Made by a program: the position numbers and the translations under genes. A stretch of 35,668 nt of DNA from Eubacteriales bacterium (GTDB lineage Bacteria > Bacillota > Clostridia > Peptostreptococcales > Anaerovoracaceae): positions 1 through 35,668 of the forward strand of contig JAQWBM010000023.1 of NCBI GenBank assembly GCA_028706405.1, read 5' to 3'. Below the pieces are notes generated by a model that ran no database searches, was not told the DNA's origin, and saw nothing but the letters and a program-made list of their open reading frames with translations. Shown here piece after piece: positions 24,733 to 33,393 of this stretch. The first letter of the stretch is position 1. Each line of letters starts with the position of its first letter.

Positions 24733-26148
24733 CTATTTCATTGCTGGAATCGATATTGTAAAGCGCTCCCCGTTGATCGTTGACTGAAAACAATACAGGG
24801 GTTGGTAATAACCCTTGCTGTCCAGGGTATAATCAGTCTTTACACCTGAAATCCGTATCGTTTCTATTTCTTTTTTATCTTCCATGTATACTTTGAACTT
24901 ACCCTGCCTGATCTCTTCCACGGCTTCAAGCTGGCTTTTGATTTCAACCGGCCGGTATTCTTTCAGCAAAATCAAATCATTGGATATGTTTTTTATGATA
25001 TTATCCTGATATACCCGGCAATCCACCTGACCTGTATAGTAAGAATCACCCGCTTCGGCAAGATCTGCATGAAACGCAAAGCTTCCTTCTCCATCCCTTG
25101 TTGTAAATTCAGCGTTTTCAGGAACATAGACCTTCATCCCCTTCAGCAGTTTTTTTGCCTCAGTTTCCGTGATCGCCTCAGTTCCCGGCTCAGTGTCAAA
25201 CTGGGAAAAATCAGTATAGCTGTAGGTCCCTCCCATATATTTGATCCACAGTGAATAGGATGATGCCGTATCCGTAACTTTATAGAGGGCATTGTCGTTA
25301 TACTGGGTAACATCGATTTTATCAGCAGATATCCCAAAGCCTTCATAGATTTCTTTTGCGTATTGCAGTGCGGAATCTTTATCGTAAGCAACGGAGGCAG
25401 TGTAAACCATCGCAGCTTCGGCCTCATCAGATAAGGCTATATCAACTTGAAAATCAGCGTTCCTGCAATTTATTTTATAATTATATGCCGATACCAGATT
25501 GCCAAACTCTTTTGTATTGTATGTTATAAAAATTCCTGCAAAGCTCCCTGCGATCAATACGATGGGAAGTGCATAGCAAAGTGCTTTTCTCACTTTGCTT
25601 CCGCTGTCTCCGGCGATGGTCAAAACCATCATTACAATGCAGTATCCGATCACCGTACCTGCTAAGTTATTAAAAAGATCATCCAGATCAAAGCTCCCCC
25701 TGCCTGAAAGCAGCTGAAACACTTCTATCGATAAAGAAAACAAAAATCCCGCGCCGATTATCCAAAACGCTTTTCTGAACCGCTTCTTCCAAAGCGGGAG
25801 CAAAACGCCCAAGGGAATGAACAAGGCTATATTGAATATTAACTGCTGCCAGCCTCTCAGAGAAAAGCTGTTCCATGCCGCAAGATAGGAGCTGAAAACA
25901 TGCAGGTTAGGTGATCCTAAATAATGCCCCGCCCTATTGAAGAAGGTCGCATACAGTACGGTAAAAATATATCCCGTCAGCAGAAATAAAACAATAGCCC
26001 TGCTTATCTCAAGCTTTCTTCCGCCCTTCATCAATTTTCGATAAATAAGAAAATATCCTATGCAAAACAGTGCAATCAGCATAATCGCGCCAAGGCATGC
26101 AACGATAAAATATTGCCGCAGTATTTCTGTAACTTCTGAAAATGTCAT
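24733..26148 (-). CDS. VanZ-family membrane protein with large extracytoplasmic C-terminal domain
   Basis: 471 aa. The first 200 residues hold a VanZ-like unit with about five membrane helices and the conserved FNIALFIPLGVLLPL, SIEVFQLLSGRGSFDLDDLFNNLAGTVIGY block. After a further helix (about 190-212) comes a 255-residue soluble domain presumably outside the cell (ADFQVDIALSDEAEA... to the C-terminus), a repeated beta-rich architecture with WxxYxG- and QPLYCFQ-type segments reminiscent of YycH/YycI-like or PepSY-like domains. VanZ proteins are loosely tied to glycopeptide resistance; a cell-envelope role here is only inferred. It separates queA from tgt. Confidence 0.82.
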   Translation of the reverse strand: MTFSEVTEILRQYFIVACLGAIMLIALFCIGYFLIYRKLMKGGRKLEISRAIVLFLLTGYIFTVLYATFFNRAGHYLGSPNLHVFSSYLAAWNSFSLRGWQQLIFNIALFIPLGVLLPLWKKRFRKAFWIIGAGFLFSLSIEVFQLLSGRGSFDLDDLFNNLAGTVIGYCIVMMVLTIAGDSGSKVRKALCYALPIVLIAGSFAGIFITYNTKEFGNLVSAYNYKINCRNADFQVDIALSDEAEAAMVYTASVAYDKDSALQYAKEIYEGFGISADKIDVTQYNDNALYKVTDTASSYSLWIKYMGGTYSYTDFSQFDTEPGTEAITETEAKKLLKGMKVYVPENAEFTTRDGEGSFAFHADLAEAGDSYYTGQVDCRVYQDNIIKNISNDLILLKEYRPVEIKSQLEAVEEIRQGKFKVYMEDKKEIETIRISGVKTDYTLDSKGYYQPLYCFQSTINGERFTISIPAMK

Positions 26149-26242
26149 GAATACCCCCCCTGTTGACTGATGACAATGGTTTCTGCAATGCTATAACAAG
26201 GCGAAATATGCCCCGTCTCGATATACGAACAGATAAGATGCG

Positions 26243-27277
26243 TTATAAAATCAGCATCGCATCCCCATAGCTGAAAAAACGATACCTCTGCTCCACCGCT
26301 TCTTTGTATACCGCAAGGATATGCTCTCTATTATATAATGCGGATACCAGCATTAGCAAGGTGGATTTTGGCAAATGAAAATTCGTGATCAGACTGTCTA
26401 TTATTTTGAAACGGTAACCCGGATATATAAATATGTCGGTATTCCCCCTGCCTGCCTGCACGATCCCCTGATCGGAAGCCGCACTTTCCACCGTCCGTGT
26501 TGACGTTGTCCCAACGGAAATGATCCTGCCTCCTGATTTTTTTGTTTGATTTATAAGCAAGGCATTCGCCTGGTCAATTTCATACTCTTCAAAATGCATC
26601 CTGTGTTCTTCGATTTGATCACATTTTACCGGACGGAATGTGCCTATTCCCACATGCAGCGTAACATACGCAATTTTTACACCTTTTTCTATAATTTTTT
26701 CTATCAGTTCTTCGGTATAATGAAGTCCTGCGGTAGGAGCCGCTACAGACCCTTCCTCCCTGCAGTAGACGGTTTGGTATCTTGTCTTGTCTTCCTCGTT
26801 GCTTTCTCTTCCAATATATGGAGGAAGGGGAATTTTTCCGATTCGGTCTAAAAGATCGAGGAAATCTCCTTCATGCTGAAAGCTGACGATTCTGGTACCG
26901 CCTTCGCAATGCTCCAATATCTCTGCAGACAAAGAACCGTCTTTTGCAAAAGATATCCGATCGCCAATATTGAGTCTTTTTCCCGGCCGAACCATTGTCT
27001 CCCAGATATTGTTCTTGATCCGCTTAATTAAAAGAAACTCCACACGCGCTCCGGTCTTTTCCTTGATACCGAATAATCGTGCGGGAATTACCTTTGAGTT
27101 ATTCATAATAAGGCAATCGCCTGTATTGAGGTAATCCAGGATATTGTAAAAATGCTTGTGCTGTGTGGTTCCGGTTTTCCGGTCTACGATCAAAAGGCGC
27201 GATTCATCTCTTTTATCAGTTGGATACTGCGCAATCAGTTCAACAGGCAGCGCATAGTCAAAATCAGTTATATGCAT
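26243..27277 (-). CDS. queA: S-adenosylmethionine:tRNA ribosyltransferase-isomerase
   Basis: 344-aa QueA, which transfers and isomerises the ribosyl moiety of SAM onto 7-aminomethyl-7-deazaguanosine in tRNA to give epoxyqueuosine. The family signatures DYALPVELIAQYP, RDESRLLIVDR, MNNSKVIPARLFG, GSVAAPTAGLHYTEELIE, GVKIAYVTLHVGIGTFRPV and NFHLPKSTLLMLVSA are all present and the length is normal. It acts just after tgt in the pathway. Later preQ1-biosynthesis genes are not in the window, so precursor supply must come from elsewhere or by salvage. Confidence 0.97.
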   Translation of the reverse strand: MHITDFDYALPVELIAQYPTDKRDESRLLIVDRKTGTTQHKHFYNILDYLNTGDCLIMNNSKVIPARLFGIKEKTGARVEFLLIKRIKNNIWETMVRPGKRLNIGDRISFAKDGSLSAEILEHCEGGTRIVSFQHEGDFLDLLDRIGKIPLPPYIGRESNEEDKTRYQTVYCREEGSVAAPTAGLHYTEELIEKIIEKGVKIAYVTLHVGIGTFRPVKCDQIEEHRMHFEEYEIDQANALLINQTKKSGGRIISVGTTSTRTVESAASDQGIVQAGRGNTDIFIYPGYRFKIIDSLITNFHLPKSTLLMLVSALYNREHILAVYKEAVEQRYRFFSYGDAMLIL

Positions 27278-27343
27278 TAAATATCCTCATATTTTTTAAC
27301 TCCTATACCTTTAAGTCCGATAAGGCTTTTTCACTTAATATCG

Positions 27344-28726
27344 CTATTTTATTTCTATATCAGTATAAAAATACTCCAGAATTTCGTCATATGTAAATCC
27401 TTGCTTTGCCATTTCAATTGCACTGTCTTGAGCCATTCCAACTCCATGACCATACCCGTATCCGGCAAAACTGACAGTTTGGCTTCTGCCCGCTTCTATA
27501 TCTGTGGCAGTATCCTTGCCAAGCCTGATTGACTCAATACCATTGTAAGCGTGTAGTTCATTGCTTTCCATTTTTTTTACGACCCCGTTGCCGGAGATAA
27601 TAAAAACGCCGGAATCAGGCTTTAAGGCAGATGACCCATTACTGATTGTCCAGTTTGATGCTGCACCGTCGGGACCACTGTCTGTAAGCTCAAATATTAA
27701 AGATTTAATTACCGTTGGTCCTAATGTACTTCTTATTTTGTCTTTTTTCAGATATACGGTTTCATCACTTCCTGTGATTTTTAGTTCCATGACAGCACCG
27801 GTCATATTTCTGTTATTTATAGCAACTGATTCTACGGTACCCGGATTAAACCCGGCAGCTTCAAGATTTGCCTGGATAGTATCGTAGGAAAGTGTAACGC
27901 TCCAAGGATATGTTGGACTGTATTTATCTTCCACAGCCCTTAAATATGCCCGTGAAATTGACCATACGTCTTCAACGTTCTGTGTATACCCTCCGCTATT
28001 TTTGTAGTAAAAAGCGGAGATCGGCTCCCCGTCATGATATATCATTTCTCCCCTGGTCTCATCCACGGCTTTTATTATTGAAGGATATTCCCCGGAATAG
28101 CCGCGGTAAACCTGACAACAAGTTGTTGGACAAAGGTCAAACCCCGCTTCTGAGTGTTTTCCAAGGTTCAATTCTGCGTAACTTCTTGCCGTGACTGCCT
28201 GAGCTTTCAACGCTTCTTTGGGATTCGTATATCCCATTTCAGAATTTAAAACCCCGTATATGTAATGTTCCATCATAAGATAATTTATAACTATAATCGA
28301 TCCATTTGAATTAGGAATCAGCATTATGCCGCCTCTATATGGTGTGCCCTCATAATATATAATACCTTCATTTTCATCATTTGCAGGCATAATACAGCCT
28401 TTAGACCCAATATCGGCGGACAGAAGCACCCCGTCTTCATCTTTGATTACAATTGCTCCTTTATCATTAGTGATAATAATTTTTTCATATGCCGGTAAAG
28501 GCATCCCTTCCTCAAAACCTCTATTTTTTGCCGTCCCAAGCTGAAAGCCTTCTTCAGAACTTAATGTGCAGCTTTGCACAGAATTATTTCCATACTTTAA
28601 TCCAATCTTAATATAATTATCATTTGAAGCGGCTTCTGCTGAAAATTCCGACATTCCCGGTATTAAAGGCAGCAGAAAAAACGTTAACATAATAATTGTT
28701 ATTGTCTTAAGTTTGTACATAATCAT
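27344..28726 (-). CDS. SpoIID/LytB-domain protein (sporulation lytic transglycosylase family)
   Basis: 460-aa exported protein: an N-terminal signal or anchor helix (about 6-26), a variable region, then the SpoIID domain with NYLMMEHYIYGVLNSEMGYTNPKEALKAQAVTARSYA (catalytic Glu in NSEM) and the C-terminal YGYGHGVGMAQDSAIEMAKQGFTYDEILEYFY. In SpoIID this domain cleaves denuded glycan during engulfment. This copy lies between ruvB and queA, the place of a SpoIID-like paralogue in many Clostridia, not beside spoIIIE/spoIIQ-type genes, so whether it is SpoIID itself is open. ATG at 28726 or at 28720 (two codons later) could start it. Confidence 0.88.
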   Translation of the reverse strand: MIMYKLKTITIIMLTFFLLPLIPGMSEFSAEAASNDNYIKIGLKYGNNSVQSCTLSSEEGFQLGTAKNRGFEEGMPLPAYEKIIITNDKGAIVIKDEDGVLLSADIGSKGCIMPANDENEGIIYYEGTPYRGGIMLIPNSNGSIIVINYLMMEHYIYGVLNSEMGYTNPKEALKAQAVTARSYAELNLGKHSEAGFDLCPTTCCQVYRGYSGEYPSIIKAVDETRGEMIYHDGEPISAFYYKNSGGYTQNVEDVWSISRAYLRAVEDKYSPTYPWSVTLSYDTIQANLEAAGFNPGTVESVAINNRNMTGAVMELKITGSDETVYLKKDKIRSTLGPTVIKSLIFELTDSGPDGAASNWTISNGSSALKPDSGVFIISGNGVVKKMESNELHAYNGIESIRLGKDTATDIEAGRSQTVSFAGYGYGHGVGMAQDSAIEMAKQGFTYDEILEYFYTDIEIK

Positions 28727-28787
28727 AATCCTTTTCTTTTTATAGTTTTGATCTATTATTTATTTTAATCTCATTATGGCTTTCCTT

Positions 28788-29810
28788 TTATAAGATTAAC
28801 TGCTCCTCCCCAGAAGTTCCAAGACCCAGATGCTTATATGCCAGATCGGAAACAACCCGCCCTTTTTGGGTTCTATGTAAAAATCCGGACTGGATAAGAT
28901 AAGGCTCATAAACATCCTCTATTGTTATACGTTCTTCCCCTATTGCCGCGGCTATGGTATCAATACCTACGGGTCCGCCTTTGAATCGATCTATTATGGT
29001 TTTCAGAATTGTACGATCCAATCCTTCAAGACCTTCTTCGTCTATCCCAAGAGACTGAAGCGTTTCTTTCGTAATCATCATATCAATTATGCCGCTTCCT
29101 CTTACTTGACTAAAATCCCTTACCCTTCTCAGGAGTCTGTTAGCCACCCTTGGGGTTCCTCTTGAACGCTTTGCTATTTCCGTCATGGAATCTTTATCGA
29201 TTAGGATGTCCAATATTTCAGAGGAACGTTTAATGATTTCCTTCAGCTCTTCTATTGAATACATTTCAAATTTGCTGACAACACCAAATCTGTCCCGCAA
29301 AGGTGCAGATAGCGACCCAGCCCTGGTCGTGGCTCCTATAAGTGTAAACTTTGATAAATCAAGTCGTATTGATCGGGCTGAAGGTCCTTTTCCGATTATG
29401 ATATCTAAAGCATAATCCTCCATTGCCGAGTATAGGACCTCTTCCACTGAGCGGTTTAAACGATGTATCTCATCTATAAAAAGTACATCATTGGTATTCA
29501 AGTTAGTCAGAATCGCTGCTAAATCCCCCGCACGTTCAATTGCCGGACCGGAAGTTATTCTAAGATCAACATCAAGCTCGTTGGCAATAATACCAGCAAG
29601 TGTTGTTTTCCCAAGCCCAGGAGGTCCATAAAAAAGAACGTGATCCAAGGGTTCTTTTCGCATTTGCGCCGCTTCTATAAATACCTTCAGGTTTTCTGTA
29701 ATAGATTTTTGGCCTATGTACTCTTTTAGCCGTTTCGGCCGCAGGCTCAGTTCAAGCCCTTCCTCTTCTTCATTCAAATTTGATGCGGTTATTCTATCAT
29801 TTGCTTCCAT
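28788..29810 (-). CDS. ruvB: Holliday junction branch-migration ATPase RuvB
   Basis: 340-aa AAA+ motor of RuvAB. Sequence shows [12 protein letters not shown] at the start, Walker [10 protein letters not shown], Walker B FIDEIHRL, sensor/Arg-finger region [18 protein letters not shown], and the C-terminal winged-helix region [18 protein letters not shown]. An upstream in-frame ATG (29828) overlaps the SD; AAGGGAGATTAGG immediately before ATG 29810 favours the shorter form. It follows ruvA by 38 nt within the ruvCAB cluster. Confidence 0.97.
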   Translation of the reverse strand: MEANDRITASNLNEEEEGLELSLRPKRLKEYIGQKSITENLKVFIEAAQMRKEPLDHVLFYGPPGLGKTTLAGIIANELDVDLRITSGPAIERAGDLAAILTNLNTNDVLFIDEIHRLNRSVEEVLYSAMEDYALDIIIGKGPSARSIRLDLSKFTLIGATTRAGSLSAPLRDRFGVVSKFEMYSIEELKEIIKRSSEILDILIDKDSMTEIAKRSRGTPRVANRLLRRVRDFSQVRGSGIIDMMITKETLQSLGIDEEGLEGLDRTILKTIIDRFKGGPVGIDTIAAAIGEERITIEDVYEPYLIQSGFLHRTQKGRVVSDLAYKHLGLGTSGEEQLIL

Positions 29811-29848
29811 CCTAATCTCCCTTTTCATTTAATACATAATCCTTATGC

Positions 29849-30430
29849 TCAAATATTTTTCAATGCTCTCTTTATGTATTCTTCCGTAGTCAGGTTTTTA
29901 TCATTTATACCCGCAAGTGACTCCATTGCCTCACTCTTGGTGTAACCGAGGCTGATAAGTCCATTGATTGCCTCTGCCTTCCCTGAACCAGAAAATGAGT
30001 TTTCAGCAGTTTCGGAAAAACCTTCGTCTGCTCCCAGCTTATCCTTAAGCTCTAAAGTGATTCTCTGAGCAATTTTTTTACCTATTCCGTTGGCTCTGGT
30101 CAAAGCCGCAGAGTCTTCAAAAACGATTGCTTTTTTGATTTCGCTGACAGACATGGATGATAATATTGATATCGATGCCTTTGCCCCTACTCCGCTTACC
30201 GTCTTTAGCAGAATGAATAATTCCAAGGCTTCCTTATTATGAAAACCATAGATACTGATGTCGTCTTCCCGCACGATCATCGATGTGTATACCAGAACTG
30301 TTTCGTTAACATCAGATAAGTAAAAAGGCGAATTATCAGGAACAAATATCTCATATCCGATACCATTAGATTCTATTACGACTCCGCCTTCAAATTGCAT
30401 CGTAATATTGCCTTTAATGTAATGAAACAC
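29849..30430 (-). CDS. ruvA: Holliday junction DNA-binding subunit RuvA
   Basis: 193-aa tetrameric RuvA that holds the four-way junction for RuvB. Start chosen at GTG 30430: VFHYIKGNITMQF is the conserved N-terminus, and the SD AAAGGAG lies 6 nt upstream. The longer open frame up to 30517 encodes unconserved residues from the palindromic spacer. Domain I is the OB fold (IESNGIGYEIFVP), domain II has the two helix-hairpin-helix motifs (LKTVSGVGAKASISIL, LTRANGIGKKIAQRI), and domain III (about 145-193) contacts RuvB. Confidence 0.95.
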   Translation of the reverse strand: MFHYIKGNITMQFEGGVVIESNGIGYEIFVPDNSPFYLSDVNETVLVYTSMIVREDDISIYGFHNKEALELFILLKTVSGVGAKASISILSSMSVSEIKKAIVFEDSAALTRANGIGKKIAQRITLELKDKLGADEGFSETAENSFSGSGKAEAINGLISLGYTKSEAMESLAGINDKNLTTEEYIKRALKNI

Positions 30431-30466
30431 ACCTATCTCCTTTATTTGAACGATAGCGTCAGTGCC

Positions 30467-30529
30467 GTGCGAATATTCGCCGCAGGCGAATCGCACATGG
30501 CGATTCAAATCGAACAAGCCGATTTGAAT
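30467..30529. repeat. Tandem palindromes at the ruvC-ruvA junction
   Basis: First hairpin: GTGCGA...TTCGCC/GGCGAA...TCGCAC (30467-30496, about 12 pairs with a 3-nt bulge and GCA loop). Second: ATTCAAATCG/CGATTTGAAT (30503-30512 with 30520-30529, 7-nt loop), a perfect 10-bp stem. AATCGC/GCGATT spans the two and offers a competing fold. The second palindrome runs into the ruvC coding sequence and encodes its last residues and stop codon. Confidence 0.75.
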
Positions 30530-31017
30530 TTCTCTATTTTCTTTAATAGTTCGGTACTATGTCCATGACAAATCGCTGCTGCCAATGCATCGGCAATATC
30601 ATCAGGCTTAGGTACCTCATCCAGATTGAGAATCGTTTTAACCATGACCTGAACCTGTTTCTTTTCAGCTCTTCCGTAGCCCACGAGACCTTGTTTTATT
30701 TGCAGGGGAGTATATTCACTGATTTCAATTCCCGAATTCGCACAAGCCAAAATAACAACACCCCGGGCTTGTCCTACCAGCAATGCTGTCTTTGAATTTG
30801 TGTTAAAAAAGAGTTCTTCAATGGAAACCACGTCCGGTTCATATTCATGAATGATCTCCATAATTTGTGTATACAGGTGCTTCAACCTGTCCGGCATAGG
30901 CATAGATGAATCTGTAGTCACAGCACCATAGCTGCAAACTGAAAACCGGTTACCTTTTTTATCAATAATCCCATATCCAAGAATCGCATATCCCGGATCT
31001 ATACCTAATATTCTCAT
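30505..31017 (-). CDS. ruvC: Crossover junction endodeoxyribonuclease RuvC
   Basis: 170-aa Holliday junction resolvase. The four acidic residues are visible: Asp7 in GIDPG, Glu67 in IEELFF, and the two Asp of [18 protein letters not shown] is the usual start; ATG 31017 is preferred over the adjacent ATG 31020 because the GAGG SD spacing is better. The last residues (FKSACSI and stop) come from a palindrome and do not look like a normal RuvC tail. ruvA follows 74 nt downstream. No promoter was pinned in the 194-bp gap to argR. Confidence 0.96.
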   Translation of the reverse strand: MRILGIDPGYAILGYGIIDKKGNRFSVCSYGAVTTDSSMPMPDRLKHLYTQIMEIIHEYEPDVVSIEELFFNTNSKTALLVGQARGVVILACANSGIEISEYTPLQIKQGLVGYGRAEKKQVQVMVKTILNLDEVPKPDDIADALAAAICHGHSTELLKKIEKFKSACSI

Positions 31018-31154
31018 CATTAGCCTCAATCTAATAAAGTATAACATATAAATGATTCAATTTCTATTTCAATACTATACATTTTATCATAATAAACATA
31101 TGTTTGTCTATTTTCTTTCACATAACATATATTGTTTTGTTTTTCAAAAAATCA

Positions 31155-31163
31155 TGGTATAAT
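31155..31163 (+). promoter_or_regulatory. Extended -10 promoter for argR-recN
   Basis: TGGTATAAT: a perfect TATAAT at 31158-31163 with a TG motif just upstream. The -35 region is T-rich without a clear TTGACA. The start codon of argR is 48 nt downstream of the -10 box. Confidence 0.6.
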
Positions 31164-31177
31164 AAATATAATTATTA

Positions 31178-31193
31178 ATTCATAATTATTCAT
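31178..31193 (+). promoter_or_regulatory. Possible ARG-box half-sites in front of argR
   Basis: ATTCAT occurs twice (31178-31183, 31188-31193), 10 bp apart, one helical turn, between the -10 box and the argR SD. ATTCA is the half-site of the ArgR/AhrC operator, though here the sites repeat directly where the textbook operator is a palindrome. It suggests autoregulation. Confidence 0.35.
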
Positions 31194-31211
31194 TTTGAAA
31201 GGAAATGCAGC

Positions 31212-31661
31212 ATGAGGTATTCAAGACAAAATAAAATACTTGATATTATCAATTCGCACGAAGTTGAAACGCAGGAAATCCTTGTTTCACTTTTAAAAAA
31301 AAGCGGATACAAAGTAACCCAAGCCACCATTTCCAGAGATATCAAAGAGCTCCAGCTGGTCAAAACACTTTCTTCATCCGGAAAATACAAATACACGGTA
31401 GGCGCCAGCGCAGATCTGCCAATTTCAGATCGCTACGTGAAAATCTTTAAAGAAACTATTCAAACCGTTTCATATTCCGGTAATATTATTGTAGTAAAAA
31501 CTCTGCATGGTTGTGCAAATGCCGCCTGTGAAGCAATCGATAACTTGAACTTTCCAAATGTGGTTGGATCGATCGCCGGTGACAACACAATCTTTCTTGT
31601 GGCAAGCAATCCTGAAAAGGTGCCTGCATTGGTGAACAGGTTCAATGAAATGATTAAATAG
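31212..31661 (+). CDS. argR: Arginine repressor ArgR/AhrC
   Basis: 149-aa hexameric regulator. The N-terminal winged helix-turn-helix contains the diagnostic KVTQATISRDIKELQLVK; the C-terminal arginine-binding domain carries TLHGCANAACEAID and GSIAGDNTIFL, with the GDNT loop that contacts arginine. SD AAAGGAAA before the ATG. It sits 12 nt upstream of recN, the common argR-recN pairing in Firmicutes, likely one transcript. No arginine biosynthesis genes are in the window. Confidence 0.95.
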   Translation: MRYSRQNKILDIINSHEVETQEILVSLLKKSGYKVTQATISRDIKELQLVKTLSSSGKYKYTVGASADLPISDRYVKIFKETIQTVSYSGNIIVVKTLHGCANAACEAIDNLNFPNVVGSIAGDNTIFLVASNPEKVPALVNRFNEMIK

Positions 31662-31673
31662 AGGAAATGATAT

Positions 31674-33311
31674 ATGATCTCTCATATTCGTATTAAAGAT
31701 TTCGCAATAATTGAAACCGTTGAGCTTGAATTTTACGAAGGGCTGAATATAATTACGGGGGAAACCGGCGCAGGTAAATCAATAATAATCGAAGCTGTAA
31801 GCCTTGCATTAGGAAGCCGAGCTGATACAGCTTTTATACGCTCTGGTAAAGATAAATCTGTTGTTCAGATGATCGCTGATCTGGATGGTGAAGAGTATAT
31901 CATTACACGGGAGCTGTCTGCAAATGGGAAAAACGTATGCAGGATAAATGATGAAATCGTTTCGCTGTCTCAGTTAAATAAACTTTGTAAGCGGCTTGCT
32001 GATGTTCACGGTCAATATGATCATCAATCCTTGCTTAATCCCGAAAACCATTTAAAGCTCATTGATGCCTACAATGATTCTGCTGTTTCACCCATAAAGG
32101 AAAAGGTTGCCGAATTATACAGTAAATATTCAGATACAAAAAAGGAATTATCCTCTCTATTGGATAGCCAGGCAGATTCCGAGAGAAAGCGTGATTTTAT
32201 GCGTTTTGAACTTTCAGAGATCAGTCAGGCAAGCCCATATCCCGGCGAGGATGAAGAGCTTTCACAGAAACTGACTCTGCTTCATAACAGCGAAAAAATA
32301 TATAATAACTTATCAAATGTTTATCAAGTTATTTACGAAGCGTCTCCTTCTGCAACTGATGCTATCGGGAAAAGCCTTCTCTTAATTCAGGAAATCAGCA
32401 GTTTCTCCAATGATATCAATCACTTTAATGAAGAGCTTTCCGATATATATTATAAAACTGAGGATCTTTCATCAGAAATAAGGAGGTATATAGAAAGCAT
32501 TTCGTTTTCACCTGAAGTTATGGATGAAACGGTCCAACGTATTAACATTCTGGATACCTTGAAACGCAAATATGGAGGTACTATAGAAGCTATCCTGAAT
32601 TATAAAGAAAAAATTACCAATGAACTGGAAAATATTGAAAATATCGATATAAAACATGATCATCTTACATTGGAGCTGATGGAATATGAAGCAGCTTTGA
32701 ATGAAGCAAGCCGAAAGCTCACAACAATCAGAAAAAAAATAGCTAAGGATATCGAAAAAAAAGTCAACGAAGAGTTGAAGGAGCTGAATTTTAAAGATAC
32801 AGATTTCAGCGTTAAATTTTATGAAGTTGAAAGTGAAAAACCCAGGTATGCGCCTGACGGTATCGACCGAGTTGAGTTTCTGATTACGACAAATAAGGGA
32901 GATATTCCAAAGCCTCTGAGTAAAATTGCTTCAGGAGGAGAGGTATCAAGAATCATGTTAGCTTTTAAAAAGATCATCGCAGATTTTGATTTCATTCCTA
33001 CGATGATTTTTGACGAAATTGATGTTGGTATCAGCGGGGTTACAGCAAGCATTGTCGGTAAAAAGCTTCTGGATATCTCTAAGAAGCATCAAATTATTTG
33101 TATTACACACCTTCCACAAATCGCTGCCTTTGGTGATAATCACTATAAAATCGATAAAGAAAACGTAAACGGCTCAACCGCTACCACAGTACGACCCCTA
33201 TCGCATGAAGAAAAGATAAGTGAAATAGCGCGGCTTTTAGGAGGTGTCAACGTCACAGATATTACCATTAAAAGCGCGGAGGAATTGATTTCTCTCTCAA
33301 AAGCCCAATAG
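31674..33311 (+). CDS. recN: DNA repair protein RecN
   Basis: 545-aa SMC-like ATPase acting early in double-strand-break repair, gathering DNA ends. The head halves lie at either end: Walker A GETGAGKS (about 30-37), and near the C-terminus the ABC signature IASGGEVSRIMLA and Walker B TMIFDEIDVGISG, with ITHLPQIAA after it. Between them is a long coiled coil (about 145-390). The sequence is near the normal length and no break is seen. With ku-ligD and ruvABC this gives the region a double-strand-break repair character. Confidence 0.96.
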   Translation: MISHIRIKDFAIIETVELEFYEGLNIITGETGAGKSIIIEAVSLALGSRADTAFIRSGKDKSVVQMIADLDGEEYIITRELSANGKNVCRINDEIVSLSQLNKLCKRLADVHGQYDHQSLLNPENHLKLIDAYNDSAVSPIKEKVAELYSKYSDTKKELSSLLDSQADSERKRDFMRFELSEISQASPYPGEDEELSQKLTLLHNSEKIYNNLSNVYQVIYEASPSATDAIGKSLLLIQEISSFSNDINHFNEELSDIYYKTEDLSSEIRRYIESISFSPEVMDETVQRINILDTLKRKYGGTIEAILNYKEKITNELENIENIDIKHDHLTLELMEYEAALNEASRKLTTIRKKIAKDIEKKVNEELKELNFKDTDFSVKFYEVESEKPRYAPDGIDRVEFLITTNKGDIPKPLSKIASGGEVSRIMLAFKKIIADFDFIPTMIFDEIDVGISGVTASIVGKKLLDISKKHQIICITHLPQIAAFGDNHYKIDKENVNGSTATTVRPLSHEEKISEIARLLGGVNVTDITIKSAEELISLSKAQ

Positions 33312-33324
33312 GAGCCGTCTGATC

Positions 33325-33360
33325 GAAAAAACCGCTGACATTATTCAGCGGTTTTAATTT
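33325..33360. terminator. Bidirectional terminator between recN and ispH-rpsA
   Basis: Arms AAAACCGCTGA (33328-33338) and TCAGCGGTTTT (33345-33355), 6-nt loop, with T-rich tail on the plus strand and an A run giving T residues on the minus strand. It serves both convergent genes. Confidence 0.88.
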
Positions 33361-33393
33361 AATAGTTATCAATTTTTTGGGTCAATCAGATAT

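Noticed and set aside
30431..30517. Longer N-terminus for RuvA starting at 30517
   Set aside because: These codons are palindromic spacer sequence, unlike RuvA; the SD and conserved HYIKG start support GTG at 30430.
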